From positions 1-64,000 of the forward strand of contig WIAF01000005.1 of the NCBI GenBank assembly GCA_014055465.1: DNA of 64,000 bases, given 5' to 3'. Each line of letters opens with the position of its first letter. The stretch's first letter is position 1. The position numbers were made by a program, and so were the translations under genes. The DNA is from Nitrospira sp. CR1.1 (GTDB taxonomy: Bacteria; Nitrospirota; Nitrospiria; Nitrospirales; Nitrospiraceae). Below the pieces are notes generated by a model, which worked only from the letters and a program-made list of their open reading frames with translations, was not told the DNA's origin and searched no databases. This document shows, piece by piece, positions 36,482-45,402 of the stretch.

Positions 36482-36826
36482 TCAGGCTTCACGATGTATC
36501 GTTACACTGTCGGAGGCGAGTTGTCCGCTACTTTCACGTAATTGGCGCAGGTGTCGTTTCACTTGGGCGGCTTCGGCCAATAAACCGGAGATTCCCGCTT
36601 GAGCGAGCAGGATGGCCTTGCGAACGTCTTCATCCATGGTCAGAAGCTGTTGCGCGAATGTACGGTCTGGCGGGCAAAGGGCCAGGCTGATCGCGCGCGC
36701 GCTATAGCAGGCGTCGACTTGATCCCAGTCGCCGGCCCTGGCGGCGTCCAGAGCTTGAATAGTGAGCCGTTCAATGGAGAGACGATCGTGGGGGGGATTG
36801 ATATCGGAGAGGCTAGGCGCCGACAT
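36482..36826 (-). CDS. FliT-like flagellar chaperone
   Basis: The 114-residue helical protein is encoded at the FliT position, overlapping the end of fliS by 14 bases. FliT-type proteins bind the FliD cap protein and stop early assembly. The pattern of a short helix (LTIQALDAARAGDWDQVDAC) followed by a long helical pair fits, but the sequence match is weak, and the name relies on gene order. Confidence 0.6.
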   Translation of the reverse strand: MSAPSLSDINPPHDRLSIERLTIQALDAARAGDWDQVDACYSARAISLALCPPDRTFAQQLLTMDEDVRKAILLAQAGISGLLAEAAQVKRHLRQLRESSGQLASDSVTIHREA

Positions 36827-37205
36827 GCGCCACCGCTTCTTGCCTTGCCACGACCTGCCATCCTTCCCGCAGGGTCGTCAGACAGCGAATCGGTCCGTCC
36901 AGGTGTTTTCCGTTATGCCGGAGATTGGCCTGGATACACTGCTGAACCATGTAGTCGTACAACCGGTGCAGGGACACGGCAATCTCCCCGCCCCGCTCGA
37001 AATCCAGGACGCTGGATAACTCTCCAACGATGGCCATGCTGCGGTCGAGGAATCGGGCCTTATCCTTGTAGTTGTTGGTGAGAATGGCCTCCCGGGCAAG
37101 CTCCATCGATTGAATGGCGGAATCGTAGAGCAGCACGATCAGTTGCACCCGGCTGGCTGTCATGACTTGCGTCTGTTGATAGGCGTTAGCGGCGGTGGCA
37201 ATCAT
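36813..37205 (-). CDS. fliS: Flagellin export chaperone FliS
   Basis: FliS binds the C-terminus of flagellin in the cytoplasm and prevents early polymerisation. The 130-residue protein has the family start ANAYQQTQVMTASRVQLIVL, LLYDSAIQSMELAREAI, and GELSSVLDFERGGEIAVSLH. It lies 15 bases after fliD, in the usual fliD-fliS order. AAGGTC precedes the ATG. Confidence 0.93.
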   Translation of the reverse strand: MIATAANAYQQTQVMTASRVQLIVLLYDSAIQSMELAREAILTNNYKDKARFLDRSMAIVGELSSVLDFERGGEIAVSLHRLYDYMVQQCIQANLRHNGKHLDGPIRCLTTLREGWQVVARQEAVAHVGA

Positions 37206-37220
37206 GGTGACCTTATCTGG

Positions 37221-38615
37221 TTATTGTAACGCCCTGAGAGCGCTGGTTTGGCTTTGGAGCTTTTGCAGCAATGAATCAAGCGATGCGAATTGAAGCCGCA
37301 GCCGCTCTTCATATTGCGACGCGATGTCTTCCTTGCGCCCGATTTCGTCGGTGAGTTTGCCGATCTGGTTGGTGATAGCCGCCTTCCTGACGGTAAACGC
37401 ACCGGTATCGACGGCATCGAGAAAATCGACAGCCTTGACGACACGGTCCGCGATGCCGCTTGACGTCGGTTGCGTCACAAACAACGCCTTCGTTGCGCTG
37501 TAGTTGCTCGCCAATGCCGCGTCCAATTTGGCATCGTCGATCGTGATGGTGCCATCACGCTCCGTTTTGAACCCGACCGCCCCCACGCTCTTATAGGTGG
37601 CCAATCCGCCGACCTCTCCGGAGAGTGCGGTGCGCAACTGGCTCAACACGCTTTTCGCCGTACTCTCATTGAAAAAAATTCCACCGGTCTTCGTCGAAAT
37701 ATCGTACGTCGTCCGCTCATTGACGAACTTCACGATATCGTTGTAGGCGGTCGCCAGAGCCTTGATATTGGTTTTGACGCTGTCGGGGTCGGTGGTGATA
37801 TTGACTGTGACCGGCTCCGGTGCGGGTGTGGTGACGGTCTTGGATTTCAGGGTGAGGGTGACATCCGGAATGGCGTCGCTGATCACATTGCTTTCACGTT
37901 CGATTGAAATCGTCGTCTGATCCGGTTCCCCGATCACGACAATAGCGTTCTGCCCGGCTTGTAGCGTGCTGCGGCCTCCGGTCCCGCTCGTGTTGGTAAA
38001 ATCTAGACTTGTGGTGTCCGTGACGACCGTCACGGCATTGGCAGCACCCGTTGCGGTGGCGGTGAGGGTCAAGCGATATGCCGGGCTGGACACGGTTCCG
38101 GTGTTGATCACGGAGGCGGTCACACCGGCTCCCAGATCGTTGATGGCGGAACGAAGGTCGTCGAGTGTGGCGCCGTCGTTAAGCGTCACGGTTTGAGGCG
38201 CGCCGGTTCCAACTTGGAAAGTAAAGGTGCCAGGGCCGCCGGAGACGATCGGAGTCGTCGTGGCTGCGACCGCTTTGGCAGCGTTGTTGGTAATCTGATG
38301 CGCTTTGGCTAATTGAGTAACTTGGACCGTGTAACTGCCGGTGGCCGCGCCGACGCCGGCTTGAGCGGTCAATTTGGTCTCGTCGCTGACCGTGGTGGTC
38401 GTCCGGTCAAAGCTGTTCGGGAGGCGAAGGGCATTGGCCGCGCTCTGGAGCGCAAGCAGTTTGTTGCCGAGTGAACCGTAATCCGTCAGTTTCGTCTGCA
38501 GGTTTTTCTTCTTCGCGTTCAACGCGTCGATGGGCACGCGTTGGACTTTAGCCAACTCAGTGACGACCTGGCCAAAGTCCACGCCATTGCCTAACCCGCC
38601 GAAGCTAATCGCCAT
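37221..38615 (-). CDS. fliD: Flagellar filament cap protein FliD (hook-associated protein 2)
   Basis: FliD caps the filament and inserts flagellin. The 464-residue protein has the conserved N-terminal part (GGLGNGVDFGQVVTELAKVQ, then ALNAKKKNLQTKLTDYGSL) and the C-terminal coiled coil (GRKEDIASQYEERLRLQFASL, followed by LLQKLQSQTSALRAL). A variable Thr-rich centre of beta repeats fills about 85-270. AAAGGGATG precedes the ATG. It lies between flaG and fliS. Confidence 0.93.
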   Translation of the reverse strand: MAISFGGLGNGVDFGQVVTELAKVQRVPIDALNAKKKNLQTKLTDYGSLGNKLLALQSAANALRLPNSFDRTTTTVSDETKLTAQAGVGAATGSYTVQVTQLAKAHQITNNAAKAVAATTTPIVSGGPGTFTFQVGTGAPQTVTLNDGATLDDLRSAINDLGAGVTASVINTGTVSSPAYRLTLTATATGAANAVTVVTDTTSLDFTNTSGTGGRSTLQAGQNAIVVIGEPDQTTISIERESNVISDAIPDVTLTLKSKTVTTPAPEPVTVNITTDPDSVKTNIKALATAYNDIVKFVNERTTYDISTKTGGIFFNESTAKSVLSQLRTALSGEVGGLATYKSVGAVGFKTERDGTITIDDAKLDAALASNYSATKALFVTQPTSSGIADRVVKAVDFLDAVDTGAFTVRKAAITNQIGKLTDEIGRKEDIASQYEERLRLQFASLDSLLQKLQSQTSALRALQ

Positions 38616-38642
38616 GACATCCCTTTCATGTCGCGAAGCAGG

Positions 38643-39002
38643 TTACACCTTGTGGTGCAGGAGCAGCCCGGTGGGCGTTTCCAGCCTCTTCGCGAGGTCG
38701 ATCACTTCCTGCTGCGGAATTTGGCGGATGATGGTGCCGGAATCGCCGTCCATCACCTTGACAACCACTCGATCCAGATCCGGATCCACGGTGAACTCCA
38801 GTCTGGAATCCGCTTTTTGAAACACTTCACGAACCCGTGATAGAGCCTGGTCCAAGTCCTTTGCTTTCGCCTCGCGGGATGTTTCCTGAGGTTCAGGCGC
38901 CGGCGCCTCGGCCTTCTTCTCGACAGAAGGTGGCGCCCCGGTATGACTTCCTTGGATGCCGGCTGCGGGGAGGTCTTTATAATTCGAAACCTCGTGGACC
39001 AT
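38643..39002 (-). CDS. flaG: FlaG-family flagellar protein
   Basis: The 119-residue protein has a polar, Pro/Glu-rich N-terminal half and the FlaG core: LEFTVDPDLDRVVVKVMDG, then TIIRQIPQQEVIDLAKRLE and GLLLHHKV at the end. FlaG affects filament length in other bacteria. AGGAGG precedes the start. It is separated from fliC by a strong hairpin, which would explain lower expression than flagellin. Confidence 0.9.
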   Translation of the reverse strand: MVHEVSNYKDLPAAGIQGSHTGAPPSVEKKAEAPAPEPQETSREAKAKDLDQALSRVREVFQKADSRLEFTVDPDLDRVVVKVMDGDSGTIIRQIPQQEVIDLAKRLETPTGLLLHHKV

Positions 39003-39027
39003 GGTACCCTCCTAGGATCAGTCCGTG

Positions 39028-39055
39028 GGTAGCCCTCCCTCACGGGAGAGCTACC
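39028..39055 (-). terminator. Hairpin between fliC and flaG
   Basis: Twelve-base arms that match at 11 positions (39028-39039 with 39044-39055) close a four-base loop, read GTGA on the minus strand, 15 bases after the fliC stop. There is no T run, so it probably acts as a partial terminator or 3' stabiliser that separates strong fliC from weaker flaG-fliD expression. Confidence 0.55.
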
Positions 39056-39069
39056 CGCCGGATGATGCC

Positions 39070-39897
39070 TTATCCTCGCAGCAGCGCCAACGCTTGCTGT
39101 GGCAGCGAATTGGCTTGTGCCAAAATCGCGATGCCGGATTGGGTGAGGATCTGGTTCTTCGTGAACACAGATGTCTCCTGGGCAATGTCCGCATCTCGAA
39201 TCCGCGATTCGGCCGCGGTGAAGTTTTCGGCCGTGACCGTCAGATTCTGGATCGCGACTTCGAACCGGCTCTGGATGGAACCGTAATTCGCGCGGGCGGT
39301 TGCGACTGCGCTGATCGCGCTGTCGATTTTCGCCAGCATCGTCTGCGCGGCCGTCGCCGTCGACACGCTTGCGCCGGTCAAACCGACCGCCGCCACGTCG
39401 AGGTCATCCAAGGCCACGTTCAACGAATTGCCCGATCCACTCTTGAAGCCGATAAAGACCTCAAACGTGTTGCTGCTTCCGCTCAGAAGCGGCTGACCGT
39501 TATATTCCGTGGTCGTGGAAATCCGGTCGATTTCCGAACGCAATGCCACAAATTCCTGGTCCAGGTAGGAACGCTCGGTCGTTCCCAACGTTCCGCTGGC
39601 CGACTGAGTCGCCAACTCACGCATACGAGACAACAAGCTGCCGATCGTCGCCGCCGCACCGTCGGCGACCTGCGTCAAGCTGATGCCGTCACCGGCGTTT
39701 CGATTGGCCTGATTGATACTGCGAATTTGCGCCCGCAAGGTTTCGGACACGCCCAAACCGGCCGCGTCATCGGCCGCACGGGTGATCCGCAAACCAGATG
39801 ACAACCGCTCGACTGAACGGCCCAATTGAGCCTGGTTGACCGCCAGGTTTCGCTGAGCTGCCAGGGACGCAACGTTGGTATTGACTACTAATGCCAT
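39070..39897 (-). CDS. fliC: Flagellin
   Basis: The 275-residue filament protein has both conserved ends: LVVNTNVASLAAQRNLAVNQ, followed by SVERLSSGLRITRAADDAAG and LRAQIRSINQANRNAGDGIS, and at the C-terminus IRDADIAQETSVFTKNQILT with LPQQALALLRG. The central variable region is very short and rich in Ser, Gly and Thr (about 135-180), which would hold any O-glycan. An AGGAGG site precedes the ATG. A sigma28 promoter and a folded leader of about 125 bases lie upstream. The glycosyltransferase genes begin just beyond. Confidence 0.95.
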   Translation of the reverse strand: MALVVNTNVASLAAQRNLAVNQAQLGRSVERLSSGLRITRAADDAAGLGVSETLRAQIRSINQANRNAGDGISLTQVADGAAATIGSLLSRMRELATQSASGTLGTTERSYLDQEFVALRSEIDRISTTTEYNGQPLLSGSSNTFEVFIGFKSGSGNSLNVALDDLDVAAVGLTGASVSTATAAQTMLAKIDSAISAVATARANYGSIQSRFEVAIQNLTVTAENFTAAESRIRDADIAQETSVFTKNQILTQSGIAILAQANSLPQQALALLRG

Positions 39898-39961
39898 GAC
39901 GTACTTCCTCCTGAAGATTCTGCGCTACTCTCGGAGTCGCCAGCGTCCGTGCCGACGAGGT

Positions 39962-40013
39962 GGTAATCAGGTCTGGTGGAGATGTGGCCACATCCCCGCT
40001 GCGTCTGATTACC
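39962..40013 (-). promoter_or_regulatory. Two palindromes with one centre in the fliC leader
   Basis: A perfect 14-base palindrome (GATGTGGCCACATC, 39981-39994) lies exactly midway between perfect 9-base arms GGTAATCAG (39962-39970) and CTGATTACC (40005-40013). The ten-base stretches between do not pair well. In RNA this makes a long interrupted stem between the sigma28 start and the fliC ribosome site. It could be an RNA control element or a two-step protein-binding site. Confidence 0.65.
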
Positions 40014-40028
40014 GTGTTGCTGTGCCCT

Positions 40029-40055
40029 TTATCGGTAGGCTGTCAGGAAGACTTA
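40029..40055 (-). promoter_or_regulatory. Sigma28 (FliA) promoter of fliC
   Basis: On the minus strand TAAG (40055-40052), 15 bases, then ACCGATAA (40036-40029) matches the sigma28 consensus TAAA-N15-GCCGATAA at 10 of 12 defined bases with exact spacing. The start site would be near 40022, giving a 5' leader of about 125 bases. Confidence 0.75.
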
Positions 40056-40133
40056 AGCGGTTCAGAAAGTGCAGAAAATGCCTGCAATGAGGAGCAGCGC
40101 CAGCCGGTGTGCCCTATCGAATAACAATGAACA

Positions 40134-40676
40134 CTAAGCAGCTAGGCCGGCGTCGGCGAGCCGGGGTAATAATTCGTATTCGAGAAGATCCGCGACACGG
40201 ATCGCGTCGGCCGTGGTTCGCGCACCCAACAGTTCCTGGATCCAGGGTAGTAACGCGGCTGATGACAGCCCTTCGACACCCTGGGCATGTCCGGCTTCCA
40301 ACATTTCGGTGTAATCGGCCAGCCGTCCGAGCCAGGCATCGATGGTTCCGACCTGCGCGGTTCCTGAACGCAAGGGAGCAAGCAGCACCTGCCCATCGGT
40401 TCGGAGCTCTGCGGCAAATCGTTCGATGGCGTGCTTCGCCTCAATGATGATGGTGTGCAGCGACTGGGAGACGGCCTGCATCGCTCCCACATCCCTGGCC
40501 TGTTGATTGAGGAACGGCGGGGTGAGATCGCGGTCGCTGATCGTTTTTCCTCCGATGGTCAACGACGTCACGATGCGATGTTGGGCATGTGCCCTGTCGC
40601 TCAATGCCGCCAACGCGTTCATCATCGACGTGTCATCAGGCAACTGCAGCTGTTCGCCATCAAGGGTGATATGCAT
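40134..40676 (-). CDS. Conserved-looking protein of unknown function beside fliC
   Basis: I do not recognise a named family. The 180-residue product starts with a strand-rich part that could be a beta-grasp-like fold (MHITLDGEQLQLPDD, IVTSLTIGGKTISDRDLT, about 1-55), followed by helices (about 60-180). AAAGGAGTCC is a strong ribosome site, which supports a real gene. It lies between the glycosyltransferase operon and the fliC promoter, so a role in flagellin modification or assembly is plausible. Confidence 0.65.
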   Translation of the reverse strand: MHITLDGEQLQLPDDTSMMNALAALSDRAHAQHRIVTSLTIGGKTISDRDLTPPFLNQQARDVGAMQAVSQSLHTIIIEAKHAIERFAAELRTDGQVLLAPLRSGTAQVGTIDAWLGRLADYTEMLEAGHAQGVEGLSSAALLPWIQELLGARTTADAIRVADLLEYELLPRLADAGLAA

Positions 40677-40721
40677 GATCGGACTCCTTTAGAGAAATTC
40701 GCAGGCCACCTGCGTCTCCGG

Positions 40722-42398
40722 CTAAGCGGAACGCGCCATGGGAAGAGGTCGGGGTTTTTCCCGATGAACCGGTCCTCGGGCGGTGTTGAATGAACGGAAA
40801 CTGGTTGCCACCGCGCGCAGCCGTTTTTGCCATCGTCGATACGTGGCGAGCCGGGATTGCGCCAGACCGGTCAGTTCGCTTTCATCATCATTGTGGGTAT
40901 CCCTCACCATCGCCACTGCGAGAGAGGCAGTCGCCGGCGATTGCAGACTGAGCGTCAAGACCGTTTGGCGTTCCGCGCTCTCCTCACGTTGCATCTGTTG
41001 TAACGCGGCGATCGGCAACGGGCGTCTGGTCGTGAGGCGGACCAGCTCTTCAGCTTTCGATACCAGCTTCTTTGCCAAAGGCGCCAGGTGCTCGAGCACG
41101 GCCAGAGCCTCTGTCCAATCGGGAGGCGGTTCGGGAATACAAGGAACCTGGCTGGCCCGGCCGGTGAATTCTTCAAACCAGAACCGGCGCCAGAAACGAC
41201 CATACCAATCGACCTGAGGATCTTCCTGCCCGGCATAGAGTTCCGTGCTTCCCAACCCATCCTCATCAGCGCGGGAGCGATAAATTCTCGCTCCTGCAAA
41301 CGACCGGGGAAATGCGGCTCCCGTGAGCACGTGCACGCACAGCGCAGCGATCTGATCCGGCACGATGCGATCTTTGCAGGCATGATGAAAACAGACTTGA
41401 TCGAACCCGCAGGGAGCGCATCCGAGATCCGGCTGCACCATCCAATGCCCGGGCCCATAGGGTCCGGTCTCTCGAAAATCGACGTGACCGACTGACAGGT
41501 CGAGAACCGGAGTGCCTACTCCCACGGCGAGATGCATGGGGCCTGTGTCGTTGGTCAGCAGGAGTCGACATTGCGACAGCACAGCGGCGAGTTGCGGTAA
41601 CGAAGTCTTTCCAACCGCGTCGCAGATCGGAGCGGCGCCTCCCGCCTGCCGGTATGTCGTATGAGCGAGTCGAATCGCTTTCCGTTCTTCTTCGGTGCCG
41701 ATAAACACATAGCCGACGGCTGCCTGCCGACTGAGAGCCGCTAACGTCTGACCAAACAATTCAGGCCGCCAGGCTTTCATCGGGTCGCTGGCGCCGACCT
41801 GCACCGCCACCCAGGAACACTTCTCTCCCCCATGGGGTGCCAGAAAGTCTCGCGCCCATTGAGCGGTGTCGGATGCAATATGGAGCGAGAGCGGCGCAAA
41901 CGGACCGATGCCGCTGCCGCCCAGGGCATAGATGTCGACGAGGTTGAAATGGTTGAAGCGACGTTCATGATGCACATCCGTGAGATACGCCATCCAGGGG
42001 TTATGAATGCTCACATCTCCATCTTTCGGGGCGGCGATGCCGCGTATTTCCTTCGCTCCGACGTATGACGTCAGCAGTCCGCTCCGCCGGTTGAAAGTCA
42101 GGTTCACGACCCGGTCATACTGGGCTTCAACCAGAGGCGCGGCCCACCTGGCCATCTCCTGGTAGAGGGTCACGACATCCTTCGTTTGCGCGCGACTCTC
42201 ATCCACCAGGCGATGAAAATCGTACCCGACAATGTGCCGGAGGTGCGGCAGGAGCTTCGCCACTGGAGCAAACCGTTGATCCACGACCAGGTCGACTTCC
42301 GCTCCCGGCCATTCGTGCTGGAGGCGCTGGAGCAGCGTGCCCATTTGCACGAGATCGCCCATCCGGGTGATATTGATAAGAAGGACTCGCTTGCTCAT
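40722..42398 (-). CDS. GT9-type (heptosyltransferase-like) glycosyltransferase with C-terminal extension
   Basis: The 558-residue protein has an ADP-heptose:LPS heptosyltransferase-like fold in its first 350 residues: LLINITRMGDLVQMGTLLQR, VQVGASDPMKAW, and LLLTNDTGPMHLAVGVGTPV. A Cys-rich piece follows (CAPCGFDQVCFHHAC), then about 180 helical residues of unknown role. Its ATG overlaps the stop of the previous transferase gene as ATGA. GT9 enzymes act on heptose or other nucleotide sugars; together with the sugar kinase and nucleotidyltransferase in the island this points to heptose-like donors. It has a paralogue at 44209. Confidence 0.85.
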   Translation of the reverse strand: MSKRVLLINITRMGDLVQMGTLLQRLQHEWPGAEVDLVVDQRFAPVAKLLPHLRHIVGYDFHRLVDESRAQTKDVVTLYQEMARWAAPLVEAQYDRVVNLTFNRRSGLLTSYVGAKEIRGIAAPKDGDVSIHNPWMAYLTDVHHERRFNHFNLVDIYALGGSGIGPFAPLSLHIASDTAQWARDFLAPHGGEKCSWVAVQVGASDPMKAWRPELFGQTLAALSRQAAVGYVFIGTEEERKAIRLAHTTYRQAGGAAPICDAVGKTSLPQLAAVLSQCRLLLTNDTGPMHLAVGVGTPVLDLSVGHVDFRETGPYGPGHWMVQPDLGCAPCGFDQVCFHHACKDRIVPDQIAALCVHVLTGAAFPRSFAGARIYRSRADEDGLGSTELYAGQEDPQVDWYGRFWRRFWFEEFTGRASQVPCIPEPPPDWTEALAVLEHLAPLAKKLVSKAEELVRLTTRRPLPIAALQQMQREESAERQTVLTLSLQSPATASLAVAMVRDTHNDDESELTGLAQSRLATYRRWQKRLRAVATSFRSFNTARGPVHREKPRPLPMARSA

Positions 42399-44212
42399 AA
42401 CAGGTCGCGCGTTTCACTCCGGTATTCATCCAACATCAGCACCATCAACTCTTCGCGTTTGAGGGTAGCGGTCGGACCCTTACTTCGAATCCGCGCGGCC
42501 ACGTCTTTCAATTCGATTCGTTGGCCGTTCGGACAATCTCGCAAGAGAGCCTCCAGGGGACGATCCTCCGCACAGCGCGCCAACAAGGAGTCCCGTTGCC
42601 GGTCTCCTCGCAGCACGGATCCGATACGATCCGGCTGCGACAATCCGATCTGTCCCAGGAGATCTTGCATCCGATGCACATAGGTATGCTCACTCAACAC
42701 ACGTGCCCGGGCGGCATTCGCCATGGCCCGGCGAGCCGACGGATCTGCCAGCCATCGTTGTACGAATCCTGGAACATCGCCAAAATCCTTGAACGACACC
42801 ATCTCCTGCTCAGTGAAAAATTGAGGCAGCTGTGAGCGATGATCAACCAATTGAAAAGCCCCGCAGGCCGCCAATTCAAACGTGCGTGGATTGACGAAGT
42901 CGGCTTGGGGATCCAAGCCTGCGCCTGTGGTGGAATGCAGATTCAGATTGATCGCCGTGGCATTAAACACCTTCATACAGGTGGCGGTGTCGATCCGGGA
43001 CCCGTCCAGTTGCAGAACGGCGCGGAGATCGTCGGCTCCGTCCCATTCATTGCCCCAGAGTTTGAACGACCAGGGCTGGCGGAGCAGCGCCGGAAACAGC
43101 CGCCGGCGATTGGCATACCCTGCGCCGACGAACGACACATCGGACCCGAACGTGTGCCGGTCTTCATCCGATAACGTCAGGGGACAATGCAGTTCCGGGT
43201 CGGCCGCCATCGGGAGATAACTCACCTGCCGCGCTCCGGCCTGGCGGAACGCGTCCAGGCAGGCGCCCTGCTGAAACACAAACCAAAATTCGTATCCCGG
43301 CGCCAACTGCTGCCAGTAGGTCAGATGGCGATAGTTCTCCACGAACCACATCGCGGTGAGAAATTTTTTCTTTCGAAGATGTTCGAGGACCTGCAACGTT
43401 AATGGAGCCTGAGCCAGCGAGAGCACGAGATCGGGAGGCGATTCGGCGAGTGTGGCCAAGGTCCATTGACTCAACACATCGGCCATCCGGCCTTGCATCA
43501 ATTGACGGTTGCGCGCATCTTTCAGTGTCCCCATCACCTCGTAACTTGACGCGTGGACGCTGTGATCGATCCACTGCACCTTGTGGCCGAGTGTTTCCAG
43601 GGCCCGTTTCACGTAGCCGGCGATCGGGAGCGATCCCCCGTAAATCGGTCCCACCAGGGCAATTGTCAGTTGGCCGCCGGCCTGGCGGGAAATCCTGCGT
43701 CGCAACGCCTCTTCGAAGGCACGGTGGAAATCTGCATCCCACAGGGTTGCCGGCGAATAAGCCAGACAGCGTATCGGGCGGCCTGCTTTGCTCAGTCTCT
43801 CCGCAATTTCGGTCGGCGATCCCGGCAACCAGAGAATGGATTCACTCCAGGCCTCGAGCGAGCGTCCTGCAAGAGCATCATGAAATTCGTCGAGGTTTGG
43901 AATCAGGACAGCCACTGCCACATCAGGCGCCAACTTGCTTCGAAGCGCCTCGACATGATGGAGCAGCCCTACCCCCGCTACGACGACCGTTTCTCCCGGT
44001 TGGCAGGCCGCTGCGTGCGTGTCAGCCCAGGTCTGGGCTTCACGAATGGGGTCGTACGCGCTATGAATCCAGCGACCGGATCGGCGGGCCGAAGGAGAAC
44101 CGCTTTTCGACGGTTCAATTGTGAGTACTCCGCCGGCAGCGGACTTGACCGTGGTCGCGAGGTCTTGATCTCGTGACGCCAGGCGGTTGAGGTTGTCGTG
44201 AAAGATATTCAT
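42395..44212 (-). CDS. Maf-N-like domain fused to a CgeB-type glycosyltransferase
   Basis: The 605-residue protein has an N-terminal part (about 49-115: HSAYDPIREAQTW, VVVAGVGLLHHVEALRSKL, VLIPNLDEFHDAL) that resembles the N-terminal domain of Maf flagellin glycosyltransferases. The DUF115 catalytic core of Maf is not seen. Instead, a DUF3880/CgeB-like glycosyltransferase follows (about 200-560, IALVGPIYGGSLPI, FVGAGYANRRRLFPALL, NPRTFELAACGAFQLVDHR). The ATG at 44212 overlaps the previous stop (ATGA). I infer a flagellin-modifying transferase. Confidence 0.75.
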   Translation of the reverse strand: MNIFHDNLNRLASRDQDLATTVKSAAGGVLTIEPSKSGSPSARRSGRWIHSAYDPIREAQTWADTHAAACQPGETVVVAGVGLLHHVEALRSKLAPDVAVAVLIPNLDEFHDALAGRSLEAWSESILWLPGSPTEIAERLSKAGRPIRCLAYSPATLWDADFHRAFEEALRRRISRQAGGQLTIALVGPIYGGSLPIAGYVKRALETLGHKVQWIDHSVHASSYEVMGTLKDARNRQLMQGRMADVLSQWTLATLAESPPDLVLSLAQAPLTLQVLEHLRKKKFLTAMWFVENYRHLTYWQQLAPGYEFWFVFQQGACLDAFRQAGARQVSYLPMAADPELHCPLTLSDEDRHTFGSDVSFVGAGYANRRRLFPALLRQPWSFKLWGNEWDGADDLRAVLQLDGSRIDTATCMKVFNATAINLNLHSTTGAGLDPQADFVNPRTFELAACGAFQLVDHRSQLPQFFTEQEMVSFKDFGDVPGFVQRWLADPSARRAMANAARARVLSEHTYVHRMQDLLGQIGLSQPDRIGSVLRGDRQRDSLLARCAEDRPLEALLRDCPNGQRIELKDVAARIRSKGPTATLKREELMVLMLDEYRSETRDLL

Positions 44213-45402
44213 GCCGCAATCGATTCGCAAAGGACCGGGGCGCAAGCCCGCCAGATGTCCGCACGCGAGGTCTCGACGCCTTCCGTACCAAAGCCGTCAT
44301 CAAAAAATGCTCCCCATCGATCCATACGACTCCTCCAGAGGGTCCAATCGGCCGCGCGACAGCGCTGGCCGTCGCATATCAGCGCGATGCTCTCCATGAT
44401 CGGCCAGCGTTGGGGCTGTACATCCGCGGCATGTTGATAGACCCAATGCCCCTCGCCGTAGGGGCCGGTTTCGTGCACCCGGGCACGTGAGAAATACAAT
44501 CCCACGGCGTGAGTGCCCACCAGCGTGCCGAGATGAAGGGGGCCGGTATCGGCGCCGATGATCCAGTGGCACTTCTGCAGCACGCGCATCAACTGGGACA
44601 GGCTTGTGCGACCGGTCGCATCCCATACACGGCCGTGGAGTAACGCGGGAAGTGATTCGAGGATTGCCTGCGCGCGTTCACGCTCTCTTCCGCTTCCGAT
44701 CAGAACGACGTGTCCTTCCTGTGTCTGTGTCAGGAATTCACGAATCCATTGGCTCCATACGGCCGGCGCCACACACCGGTCCGCCTCCCCTGCCCCGGTG
44801 GCCAGCGCAACCCAGAGTCCCTGGCGTTCGCCGACCCCGGCAAGGTCTTCTGGAAGTTCGACTGCCGGAGGCACATGCAACGGCGCCTGTCCTTGCGGCC
44901 TCACTCCGCACATACCGCACCAGACGTCAGCGAGATGCACGCGATTCGCCCCTCGTTCTTTGGCGACCTGCCGTAGGTGCTGCACCCATGGACGCATGCT
45001 CGCCTCAATGAGATCTGAACCGGTGTCGCGGAAGGGACGGCGTGATAACAGCTGCGTCATGAGGTGGCTTCGTTCGTGTTGGTTCAGAGGATACACCCGT
45101 TCATAGGCCGTCTCGCCGAGCGACGCGATATAACTCTGCATCGCCTGCAGGGTGGCAGTCGGATTCGTCTGCCAACTATTCGCCCAGGCTTGCCATTGCG
45201 CCCCGTCCCAGGGGATGAGCCGGCCGAGACGACGGGCTCCGGCAAGAACCGCTGTCAGCGGTGCCGCACAGACGACATCCAGTATCCGTTCCGGAGAGGC
45301 CTCCTGCAGCGCTTCGATGGCGGGAAGCGTTTGCACCAGATCGCCCAATCGGGCCAGCTGAATCACCAGGTCGCGAGGCGCCGATGAAGACTCATGCGGC
45401 AT
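44209..45402 (-). CDS. GT9-type glycosyltransferase
   Basis: The 397-residue protein has the GT9 pattern: LVIQLARLGDLVQTLPAIEA, VALATGAGEADRCV, and WIIGADTGPLHLGTLVGTHA, then HETGPYGEGHWVYQ, a motif shared with its paralogue at 40722. I start at MPHESSSAP (45402), which overlaps the end of the giant transferase gene by 11 bases; the longer frame to 45510 lies within that gene. The Cys-rich segment of the paralogue is lacking. Confidence 0.85.
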   Translation of the reverse strand: MPHESSSAPRDLVIQLARLGDLVQTLPAIEALQEASPERILDVVCAAPLTAVLAGARRLGRLIPWDGAQWQAWANSWQTNPTATLQAMQSYIASLGETAYERVYPLNQHERSHLMTQLLSRRPFRDTGSDLIEASMRPWVQHLRQVAKERGANRVHLADVWCGMCGVRPQGQAPLHVPPAVELPEDLAGVGERQGLWVALATGAGEADRCVAPAVWSQWIREFLTQTQEGHVVLIGSGRERERAQAILESLPALLHGRVWDATGRTSLSQLMRVLQKCHWIIGADTGPLHLGTLVGTHAVGLYFSRARVHETGPYGEGHWVYQHAADVQPQRWPIMESIALICDGQRCRAADWTLWRSRMDRWGAFFDDGFGTEGVETSRADIWRACAPVLCESIAA

